This document shows positions 1 to 6,645 of a DNA stretch of 13,020 nt, piece after piece. The stretch is from Bacteroidales bacterium (GTDB lineage: Bacteria; Bacteroidota; Bacteroidia; Bacteroidales; ML635J-15), in contig JALOAQ010000084.1 of NCBI GenBank assembly GCA_023228725.1, positions 1 through 13,020 on the forward strand. The letters are read 5' to 3'. Within the stretch, counting starts at the first letter, position 1; each line of letters begins with the position of its first letter. A model generated the notes under the pieces. That model made no database searches. It saw only the letters and a list, made by a program, of their open reading frames with translations, and was not told the DNA's origin. A program made the translations under genes and the position numbers.

Positions 1-1
1 C

Positions 2-292
2 ACAACTTTTGCAGCAATGCACAAATTATCTTTTGGCGGTTCTATAATTGACACTCCAGGCATTAGAGCATTTGGTTTAATTCATTTAAAAAAAGAAGAA
101 ACAGGACATTATTTTCCTGAAATTTTTAAAATATCCCATAATTGTCATTTTGGAAACTGTTTGCACATTAATGAGCCAAATTGTGCAGTAAAACCAGCTG
201 TTGAAACAGGAGAAATTGCGTATTCACGATATTTATCGTATTTAAACATAGTTTTGAGCCAAGAAGATAAGCATAGAGCCAAGGAAGTTTAA
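2..292 (+). CDS. rsgA: Ribosome small-subunit-dependent GTPase A, C-terminal part (partial at left edge)
   Basis: This is the 3' end of a circularly permuted GTPase that checks maturation of the 30S ribosomal subunit in the cytoplasm. The frame is open to the window edge, so the true start lies outside; reading from base 2 gives TTFAAMHKL, a typical RsgA stretch. The G3 motif DTPG follows (DTPGIRAFG). After it comes the family's zinc site Cx4CxHx5C, seen as Cys, Cys, His and Cys at residues 43, 48, 50 and 56 counted from the Met at base 17. Having G3 last and then a zinc-binding helical tail is specific to RsgA/YjeQ/YloQ. The final helix (roughly YSRYLSYLNIV) matches the family C-terminus. 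The stop at 290-292 looks natural. No terminator is visible in the 97 bp before the next gene. Confidence 0.93.
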   Translation, partial: TTFAAMHKLSFGGSIIDTPGIRAFGLIHLKKEETGHYFPEIFKISHNCHFGNCLHINEPNCAVKPAVETGEIAYSRYLSYLNIVLSQEDKHRAKEV

Positions 293-389
293 GCAATAAA
301 AAAAAGAATTTTCTTAAATATTTCTTAAACATATAAATAATCAAAAAAAAGCTGTACTTTTATACTCAAAATATTTAAAATTAAATTTT

Positions 390-3314
390 ATGAAGAAAAT
401 CTTTTATGTATTTATCATTTTAGTTGCGGTATTATCGTGTAAAGACAAAAGTTTGACTAAAAAAGCAAACGATTCAAATGGTTATAAATACGAATATGTT
501 GAAGGCGATCCAACAGGAGCCAGAATTTACACTTTGAATAATGGTTTAAAAATTTATTTATCAGTAAATCAAGACGAACCGCGTATTTCTACTTTTATAG
601 CCGTAAAAGCCGGAGCAAAAAATGATCCACGCGAAACCACAGGATTAGCTCATTATTTTGAACACATGATGTTTAAAGGAAGTTCAAAAATAGCAAGTTT
701 AGATTGGGAAAAAGAAGAACCTCTAATTCAAGAAATTTCTGATTTATTTGAACAAAGAATAGCCACAAATAACCCGGAAGAAAAAGAATTGATTTATGCA
801 AAAATTGATAGCGTTTCTCAATTAGCTTCACAATACGCTATTGCAAATGAGTATGATAAAATTTGTTCTTTACTTGGTGCTACTGGCACAAACGCATGGA
901 CATCTTACGAAGAAACTGTTTATGTTAACGAAATTCCTTCAAATGAAGTTGAAAGATGGCTAATAACTGAAAGAGAAAGATTTGAAAACTTAGTTTTAAG
1001 ATTATTCCACACAGAATTAGAAACAGTTTTCGAAGAATTTAATATGAGCCAAGACAGAGATGCGAGAAAAGTAAGTTTTAAAGTTATGGAAACACTGTTT
1101 CAAAAACATCCATACGGCGTTGCAGTATTAGGAAAAGCTGAACATTTAAAAGACCCAAGCATGGTAAATATAATGAATTTTAAAGCTGATTATTATGTTC
1201 CTAATAATATTGCAATTTGCATGTCAGGTGATTTAGATATGGAAGAAACTGTAAAAATGATTGATAAATATTGGGGAGATTTGGAAGCAAACCCAAATAT
1301 TCCAGAATTTACATTTGAAAACGAAGACGAAAGAACTAAGATAGACAAATTTGAAGTTTTTGGTCCTGAAAGGGAATTTCTGACAATAGCATACCGTACA
1401 CCTAATAATAAATCTAAAGAGGCAAAATATCTTGATTTAATTTCACAAATTTTATCAAATGGAAAAGCCGGTTTAATGGATTTAAATCTAGTGAAAAAAC
1501 AAAAAGTAATGTCAGCTTATTCTTACGCATGGGCAATGAACGACTATGGACTTTTCCAAATGGGTGGTTCGCCAAGGGCTAATCAAAGTTTAGAAGAAGT
1601 TGAAACTTTACTTATGCAAGAGCTTGACAAAATTAAAAAAGGAGAATTTGATGATTGGCTAATTGAAGCAATAGTTAACGAAATGAAATTAAATAGAATA
1701 AAATCTATTGAAGGAAATTCTGTTGCTTATTCTTTTGTAAAGAATTTTATTAGCGGTGAAGCTTGGGAAGACTGGGTTTTTGAAATTGATGAATACGAAA
1801 AAATCACTAAGCAAGAATTAGTTGATTTTGCTAATAAATTTTTTATTGAAAACTACATAGTTGTGTATAAAAAAATGGGCGAAGACAAAAATGTTTTCCA
1901 TATTGAAAAACCAAAACTTACAGGTTTAAATATTAATAGGAATGCAGAGTCTGATTTTGTAAAAGAATTAAAAGATAAAGAACCAAAAGAAATTTCGCCG
2001 GTATTTATTGATTTTAAAGAAAAAATCAAAACTCAAGAAATTGTTAATGAACTTGAATTTAATTATATCAAAAACCAAAGCAACGAGCTTTTTAATTTGT
2101 ACTATATTTTTGATATGGGAAGAAAACACAATAAAGAATTACCTATTGCCATAAATTACATGAAATATTTAGGTACAAAAGACAAAACACTTGATGAGTT
2201 ACAAAAAGAATGGTATAGATTGGGAATTAATTTTAATGTATTTGCCGGAGAAGATAGATGCTATGTGAGTATTTCGGGTTTAGACGAAAATATTGAAGCT
2301 TCATTAAAATTAATGGAAGAAATTTTCGCAAATTTGGAAAGCAATCAAGAAGTTTATGATGAGTACGTGAACGGTATAATTAAATCTAGAAATAACAGTA
2401 AATTAGATAAGAACACGATTTTATGGAGTGGATTATACAATCATTCTATATATGGTAAAAATAATTCATTCACCGATATTTTGTCTGAAACCGAACTAAG
2501 AGAGTTAAATCCTGAAGACTTGACAAATATTATTAAAAATCTTTTAAGCTATAAGCACAAGATTTTTTATTATGGACCAAGTGAAGATAGCAAAATCATT
2601 AATTTAATAAAAGCAAACCACAATATATCAGGTAATTATAAAGAAATTCCTCCTGCTACAGAATATATTGAAAAAGAATTTAACAAGCCTGAAATTTTAT
2701 TTGTAAACTACGATATGGTTCAATCTATGATTGCTGTAGTTTCAAAAGACGTTAAATTTGATAAAAATTTAATGCCAATTGCAAAATTATTTAATGAATA
2801 TTATGGAGGTTCTATGTCGAGTATAGTTTTTCAAGAAATTAGAGAAGCAAAAGGATTGGCTTACTCAAGCTCGGCAGGGTACAGACAAGCAGGCGAATTA
2901 GGAAAATCTAATTATGTGTTTGGTTTTTTAAGTACTCAACCCGACAAAATGAAAGAAGCTTTAGACGCATTAACAGAATTATTAAATAATTTAGCTTTAT
3001 CAAACGAAGCATTTGCAAACTCAAAAGATGCTATTATCAAACAGATGAATACAGAAAGAATTATTAAATCTAATATTTTCTGGACATATGAGTCTAATAA
3101 AAAACGTGGCATAGATTATGATAATAGAAAAGATATTTACGAAAATATTCAAAAATATGAATTAGCAGACGTAAATAAGTTCTTTGACGATCACATTAAA
3201 GGTAAGACTTACGATATTTTAATAGTTGGAAACAAAACTAAGATAGACTTTAATTTACTGAAAAATTATGGAAATGTAAGAGAATTAAGTTTAGAAGAAG
3301 TTTTTAATTATTAA
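390..3314 (+). CDS. Lipoprotein M16 family zinc metallopeptidase (pitrilysin-like, two tandem halves)
   Basis: This 974-residue secreted peptidase belongs to the M16 (inverzincin) family. Residues 1-17 form a lipoprotein signal peptide ending VLSC, with the lipidated Cys at 17, so it is probably anchored on the periplasmic side or at the outer membrane. The inverted zinc motif HxxEH is HYFEH at residues 88-92. The downstream acidic ligand region is ELETVFEE, with Glu 209 and Glu 216 as likely third ligand and accessory Glu. About 50 extra residues (roughly 100-157) separate the motif from that Glu compared with pitrilysin or MPP-beta; I associate this insert with Bacteroidota members. The C-terminal half (from about residue 570) repeats the fold without HxxEH and carries the R-x3-GLAY element (Arg 818 to Tyr 825) typical of the substrate-binding half. 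ATG 390 is chosen because it gives the signal peptide. The upstream TACTTTTA at 355-362 is only a weak promoter match. Substrate unknown. Confidence 0.93.
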   Translation: MKKIFYVFIILVAVLSCKDKSLTKKANDSNGYKYEYVEGDPTGARIYTLNNGLKIYLSVNQDEPRISTFIAVKAGAKNDPRETTGLAHYFEHMMFKGSSKIASLDWEKEEPLIQEISDLFEQRIATNNPEEKELIYAKIDSVSQLASQYAIANEYDKICSLLGATGTNAWTSYEETVYVNEIPSNEVERWLITERERFENLVLRLFHTELETVFEEFNMSQDRDARKVSFKVMETLFQKHPYGVAVLGKAEHLKDPSMVNIMNFKADYYVPNNIAICMSGDLDMEETVKMIDKYWGDLEANPNIPEFTFENEDERTKIDKFEVFGPEREFLTIAYRTPNNKSKEAKYLDLISQILSNGKAGLMDLNLVKKQKVMSAYSYAWAMNDYGLFQMGGSPRANQSLEEVETLLMQELDKIKKGEFDDWLIEAIVNEMKLNRIKSIEGNSVAYSFVKNFISGEAWEDWVFEIDEYEKITKQELVDFANKFFIENYIVVYKKMGEDKNVFHIEKPKLTGLNINRNAESDFVKELKDKEPKEISPVFIDFKEKIKTQEIVNELEFNYIKNQSNELFNLYYIFDMGRKHNKELPIAINYMKYLGTKDKTLDELQKEWYRLGINFNVFAGEDRCYVSISGLDENIEASLKLMEEIFANLESNQEVYDEYVNGIIKSRNNSKLDKNTILWSGLYNHSIYGKNNSFTDILSETELRELNPEDLTNIIKNLLSYKHKIFYYGPSEDSKIINLIKANHNISGNYKEIPPATEYIEKEFNKPEILFVNYDMVQSMIAVVSKDVKFDKNLMPIAKLFNEYYGGSMSSIVFQEIREAKGLAYSSSAGYRQAGELGKSNYVFGFLSTQPDKMKEALDALTELLNNLALSNEAFANSKDAIIKQMNTERIIKSNIFWTYESNKKRGIDYDNRKDIYENIQKYELADVNKFFDDHIKGKTYDILIVGNKTKIDFNLLKNYGNVRELSLEEVFNY

Positions 3315-3363
3315 AATATAAAATAACAGGATGAATAATAAACAAAATATTTAGCATTTTGTT

Positions 3364-3393
3364 ATTGGAATTACAAAATAATGTATAAATTTG
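3364..3393 (+). promoter_or_regulatory. Putative Bacteroidota-type promoter for the 3450 lipoprotein gene
   Basis: TAAATTTG at 3386-3393 matches the -7 consensus TAnnTTTG exactly. A weaker -33 element, ATTG at 3364-3367, lies 18 bases upstream. Transcription would begin near 3400, leaving a leader of about 50 bases that is almost pure A/T before the ATG at 3450. Its presence suggests that the lipoprotein gene is transcribed separately from the M16 gene. Evidence is consensus match only. Confidence 0.5.
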
Positions 3394-3449
3394 CAAAAAA
3401 TTATTTAAATTTAAAATAAATTGAAGTTTAATTAAAATTAATAAAAATT

Positions 3450-4492
3450 ATGAGAACAGTAAAAATTTTATTGGCAGTATTTGTCGCAGTGGTTATTTTC
3501 AACAGTTGTAACAAAGAGTATGCAGAACCAAAATCACTTGGACACCTGACAGATTGTCTCAATTAGTTGAAATGGACAATGAAGATACTTGGAATCAAAC
3601 TTTAAACATTACTTTTGAAGCAGAAGCAGGTATTAAAGAAATTAAAATTTGGAAAAATATTTATCGTAATGGACAAGCTGGTCCTACAGCTGAATTAATG
3701 GAAGCTCCAGAAGGTTACGAAGGCTTAACAAGTTTTGATTATACATTTGCAACAGAGCATAGTTTAGATGACTTTACAGGCGGAATCTTAAAAATCACTT
3801 ATGAGTTTGAAGTTACAGACGACAGCGAAGATATGCAAACTACTTCAAGAGAATACGCTTTCTTTGTATGGGAAACTAATTCGGTTACTTTTAAAATAAC
3901 TGATGGCGAAGAAAATGCGATTGAAGACGCTAAAGTTACTTTAGGAGAAGAAGTTAAAACAGCAGCTCCTTACGTATTTTTTGTAGTTGACGGAACTTAC
4001 GAATATACTATTGAAAAAGAAGGTTTCCAAACTATTACAGGAGAAGTTGTAGTTGATGGCGAAGATGTTGAAAAAAATATTACTCTTTCTGCAAACCTTT
4101 TATCTGATTGGTCTGAAGATATTCCACTTGCACTAGACGGTCAAACAGGTTGGGCTACTTATAATGGAACTGTGATAGGAACATACAAAAACGAAACTAT
4201 TGGTTTTGCTTTCACTTATACAGATGAAGGAATTGTACGAGTAACTAAAACTGATAACGCTTCTGGTTGGGTATTAGTAAACGAAGAATTAACAACAACA
4301 GATGCTTTAGTTGACGCTTATAATAATGGTACAGTTATTTCTAGTTATGACTTACCATACGACCAACACAAAGCTTATGAACTTCGTTATTTTGTATCAA
4401 AAGTTGGTGATGACTATTTACTAGTGAAATATGTTGCTGGACACCGTGATACTACTACAGGAAACGTTGTTGTATTCCAATACAAAAACTAA
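3450..4492 (+). CDS. Surface-type lipoprotein gene interrupted by a one-base frameshift
   Basis: ATG 3450 opens a clear lipoprotein signal peptide (MRTVKILLAV..., ending FNSC with Cys 20), but this frame stops after 38 codons, within 3561-3569. The adjacent frame continues without interruption to 4492. Adding one A to the run at 3530-3533 joins the two as ...NKEYAEPKITWTPDRLSQL, a natural-looking junction, and gives about 347 residues. The body has an N-terminal beta-rich, Ig-like region (about 31-140 of the repaired protein). A PEGA/carboxypeptidase-regulatory-like beta-sandwich follows (about 145-213, containing NAIEDAKVTL and the DGTYEYTIEKEGF stretch). The last part is an unassigned C-terminal domain (about 219-347). 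The protein is acidic, Cys-poor after the lipobox and Thr-rich, as expected of an exported protein. The lesion may be a real mutation or a base-call error. If only the downstream frame were used (TTG 3554 or ATG 3572), the product would lack an export signal, which is unlikely. Function unknown. Confidence 0.8.
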
Positions 4493-4511
4493 TAAGAAAC
4501 TAAAATATTTT

Positions 4512-4537
4512 AAAGCCGCTTTATGCGGCTTTTTTTT
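4512..4537 (+). terminator. Strong intrinsic terminator after the lipoprotein gene
   Basis: The hairpin AAAGCCGC (4512-4519), loop TTTAT, GCGGCTTT (4525-4532) runs straight into a T tract ending at 4537. It lies about 20 bases after the stop at 4492. The stem is fully paired and its core is far more GC-rich than the surroundings. Confidence 0.93.
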
Positions 4538-4561
4538 ATTAAAAAAATAAATTAAAATAAA

Positions 4562-4593
4562 TTTGGTTTTCAATTTTATTTGATTTATCTTTG
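4562..4593 (+). promoter_or_regulatory. Bacteroidota sigma-ABfr-type promoter for the initiator tRNA
   Basis: TTTG at 4562-4565 (-33) and TATCTTTG at 4586-4593 (-7, exact TAnnTTTG) are separated by 20 bases. Transcription predicted about 7 bases after the -7 element would start near 4600, just before the tRNA 5' end at 4603. This is the best promoter match in the window. Confidence 0.85.
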
Positions 4594-4602
4594 CACTCAC
4601 AT

Positions 4603-4675
<73 letters not shown>

Positions 4676-4681
4676 CAACAC

Positions 4682-4706
4682 AAAAGCATCGAAATTCGGT
4701 GCTTTT
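4682..4706 (+). terminator. Hairpin after the tRNA, probable intrinsic terminator
   Basis: AAAAGCATCG (4682-4691), loop AAATT and CGGTGCTTTT (4697-4706) form a 10-bp stem with one T·G wobble, followed by a T-rich but interrupted tail (CTTATTT). It begins 6 bases after the tRNA and ends 15 bases before the next start codon. The short T run suggests that termination may be incomplete. Confidence 0.75.
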
Positions 4707-4721
4707 CTTATTTAAAAATAT

Positions 4722-5657
4722 ATGTATAAGGAATTTAAACAAAAACTAAATTTTCAAAAACGTAGTTTTTTAATTATAATAATTAGTTTATTATGCTTTT
4801 TTTTAGGACAAATAATCTCTTCCTTAATTATTCAAAATTTTGACCCAAATCTTTATCATAATATTTTAAGCCAAGCTGAACTTACAAACAAAGAACTTAA
4901 TATTTTAAAAACTGCACAATTTTTCTCAGCATTTTTAAGCTTTGTATTACCAAGTATTTTATGTGGTATTTTACTATTTACAAATTGGAAATCACAACTT
5001 AAAATCTCAAAACTAAATTATAAATCTTCTTATTTTCTAATTCCATTCTTTTTATTGCTTATAATGCCATTTATGAATATTATTATTCATTGGAACGAAA
5101 ATATAGTCTTTCCCCAAGCATTTAATCAATTAGAAACAAGTTTAAAAGCTTCTGAAAATTCATCTAAATTATTACTAAACACTTTATTAAGCGGAAGCGG
5201 AATCAATATTTTAATTGTAAATATTTTACTTATAGCAGTATTACCTGCAATTGGCGAAGAGCTTTTTTTTAGAGGCTTATTACAGTCTCACTTAAACGAT
5301 TATTTTAAAAATCCACATATAGGAATATTTATTTCTGCATTTTTATTTTCTGCTATTCATTTTCAATTTTATGGATTTTTTCCACGTTTAATTTTAGGGC
5401 TTATTTTTGGTTATTTGGTTTTTTATTCCGGTTCAATTTTAAGCTCAATTATTGCACATTTTTTCAATAATGCTTTAGCCGTAATTATAGTTTATTTTCA
5501 AAACTTAGGAAAACTAAATCAAGAAATAGAAAGTTTTGGAAATTCTAAAAATGAGATAATTTATACTCTGCTAAGCTTAGTTTTTGCTATTTTTATAGCA
5601 CGAATATTAATAATTAATTTTCAAAACCAAAATAAAATTGCTAACTTGGGAAAATAA
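4722..5657 (+). CDS. CPBP family intramembrane glutamic protease (CAAX protease / Abi family)
   Basis: This is a 311-residue polytopic inner-membrane protein with about seven or eight hydrophobic segments, the first at roughly residues 15-37. It carries the three CPBP signatures: EExxxR as EELFFR (Glu 179, Glu 180, Arg 184), FxxxH as FSAIH (Phe 209, His 213), and HxxxN as HFFNN (His 246, Asn 250). These residues form the intramembrane catalytic site in the Rce1/CAAX-protease family, so it should be active. Bacterial members cleave membrane-associated peptides or process secreted peptides; the substrate here cannot be told. ATG 4722 is the first start after the tRNA hairpin. No promoter match is seen between the tRNA and this gene. 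The sir2 gene follows after 21 bases on the same strand, suggesting co-transcription. Confidence 0.9.
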   Translation: MYKEFKQKLNFQKRSFLIIIISLLCFFLGQIISSLIIQNFDPNLYHNILSQAELTNKELNILKTAQFFSAFLSFVLPSILCGILLFTNWKSQLKISKLNYKSSYFLIPFFLLLIMPFMNIIIHWNENIVFPQAFNQLETSLKASENSSKLLLNTLLSGSGINILIVNILLIAVLPAIGEELFFRGLLQSHLNDYFKNPHIGIFISAFLFSAIHFQFYGFFPRLILGLIFGYLVFYSGSILSSIIAHFFNNALAVIIVYFQNLGKLNQEIESFGNSKNEIIYTLLSLVFAIFIARILIINFQNQNKIANLGK

Positions 5658-5678
5658 TTATTTTTAAATTTTCAAAAA

Positions 5679-6422
5679 ATGGATAAGATATTAAAACAAG
5701 CAGCAGAAATTATTAATAAATCAAAATTCTTAACTGTTTTTACAGGAGCAGGAATATCAAAAGAAAGTGGAATACCTGTATTTAGAGGAAGTCAAGGTCT
5801 TTATTCAAAATACGACCCATCAGTTTTAGAAATTTCAAATTATTTCAACAATACAGACGAATCCTGGAAAGCTATAAAAGAAATTTTTTACGATTTTATA
5901 GGCAAAGCAAAACCAAATTTAGCACATAATATTCTTGCCGAATGGGAAAATAAAGGTATTTTGAAAGCGGTAATAACTCAAAATATAGATAATTTACATA
6001 CAGAAGCAGGAAACAAAACTGTAATTGAATATCATGGAACTACTAATAATTTTATTTGTACAAATTGCACAAGCAATTATTCTTTAAAAGAAATTACAAT
6101 AACAGATAAACCACCTAAATGTAAAAAATGCAATTCGTTATTAAAACCTGATTTTGTATTTTTTGGAGAAGGAATACCTCAGCAAGCTGCAAATCAATCG
6201 CATTCATTTTCAACAAAATCAGATGTACATATAATTATAGGTACTACAGGCGAAGTTTATCCTGCTTCATATATTCCTATTTATGCTAAAAATTCAGGTG
6301 CAAAAATTATTGAAATTAATCCAAATCCTTCCGAATACACAAATAAAATTACAGATATTTATCTTCCACTAAAAGCAAGTGAGGCATTAGGAAAATTAAA
6401 TTCTATAATTTCTAATCTATAG
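5679..6422 (+). CDS. NAD-dependent protein deacylase, Sir2 family
   Basis: A 247-residue sirtuin that removes acyl groups from lysine using NAD+, yielding nicotinamide and O-acyl-ADP-ribose; cytoplasmic. The Rossmann and NAD motifs are GAGISKESGIPVFRG (from residue 23), TQNIDNLH (100-107), the catalytic His in YHG (His 119), GTTGEVYP (188-195) and EINPNP (212-217). The zinc ribbon cysteines are 127, 130, 148 and 151. KPDFVFFGE (157-164 core) is the substrate-side element. The stretch GLYSKYDPSVLE and the KAKPNLAH segment resemble Thermotoga Sir2 (class U) more than CobB. The desuccinylase YxxR signature appears as YDFI at 71-74, with Ile where Arg would be, so deacetylation is likelier than desuccinylation. 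It follows the CPBP gene by 21 bases and overlaps the convergent HMA gene at its 3' end by 11 bp. A full-length, intact family member. Confidence 0.94.
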   Translation: MDKILKQAAEIINKSKFLTVFTGAGISKESGIPVFRGSQGLYSKYDPSVLEISNYFNNTDESWKAIKEIFYDFIGKAKPNLAHNILAEWENKGILKAVITQNIDNLHTEAGNKTVIEYHGTTNNFICTNCTSNYSLKEITITDKPPKCKKCNSLLKPDFVFFGEGIPQQAANQSHSFSTKSDVHIIIGTTGEVYPASYIPIYAKNSGAKIIEINPNPSEYTNKITDIYLPLKASEALGKLNSIISNL

Positions 6423-6630
6423 CTTCAATTTTATAACCTACACTTTTCACAGCATTAATAACATCTTCTTGCTTGGCAGTATTTAAACTAACAGTTAAGA
6501 TTTTATCCGGATTTTCTGTATCAACAGTCCAATTTTCTAATCCATCAAGTTCATTTAATTTTGGCCTAACAGCTGCAATACAGCCAGCACAATTAATATT
6601 TGTTTTAAACTTAAATTTTTTAATTTCCAT
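6412..6630 (-). CDS. Small HMA-domain metal chaperone (CopZ-like)
   Basis: This 72-residue cytoplasmic protein is a single ferredoxin-like heavy-metal-associated domain. The metal site is NINCAGC (Cys 14 and Cys 17). The Met usually found two residues before the first Cys is Ile here. The C-terminal half contains the expected second helix and closing strand (DVINAVKSVGYKIEAI). It lies 15 bases downstream of the copper ATPase gene on the same strand, so it probably hands Cu(I) to that pump or buffers copper. Both the size and the genetic position fit CopZ, but I leave the symbol empty because the motif is non-canonical. Its stop codon sits inside the end of the convergent sir2 gene. Confidence 0.88.
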   Translation of the reverse strand: MEIKKFKFKTNINCAGCIAAVRPKLNELDGLENWTVDTENPDKILTVSLNTAKQEDVINAVKSVGYKIEAID

Positions 6631-6645
6631 AAGACTAAATTTTAT

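Noticed and set aside
3341..3363. Inverted repeat AACAAAAT / ATTTTGTT after the M16 gene as a terminator
   Set aside because: The 8-bp stem has only one G-C pair and no T tract follows; it also overlaps a likely promoter. Chance is plausible in such A/T-rich DNA.
3524..3540. Programmed -1 ribosomal frameshift in the lipoprotein gene
   Set aside because: There is no X-XXY-YYZ slippery heptamer (frame reads CCA AAA TCA) and no strong downstream stem; a one-base loss in the A run is simpler.
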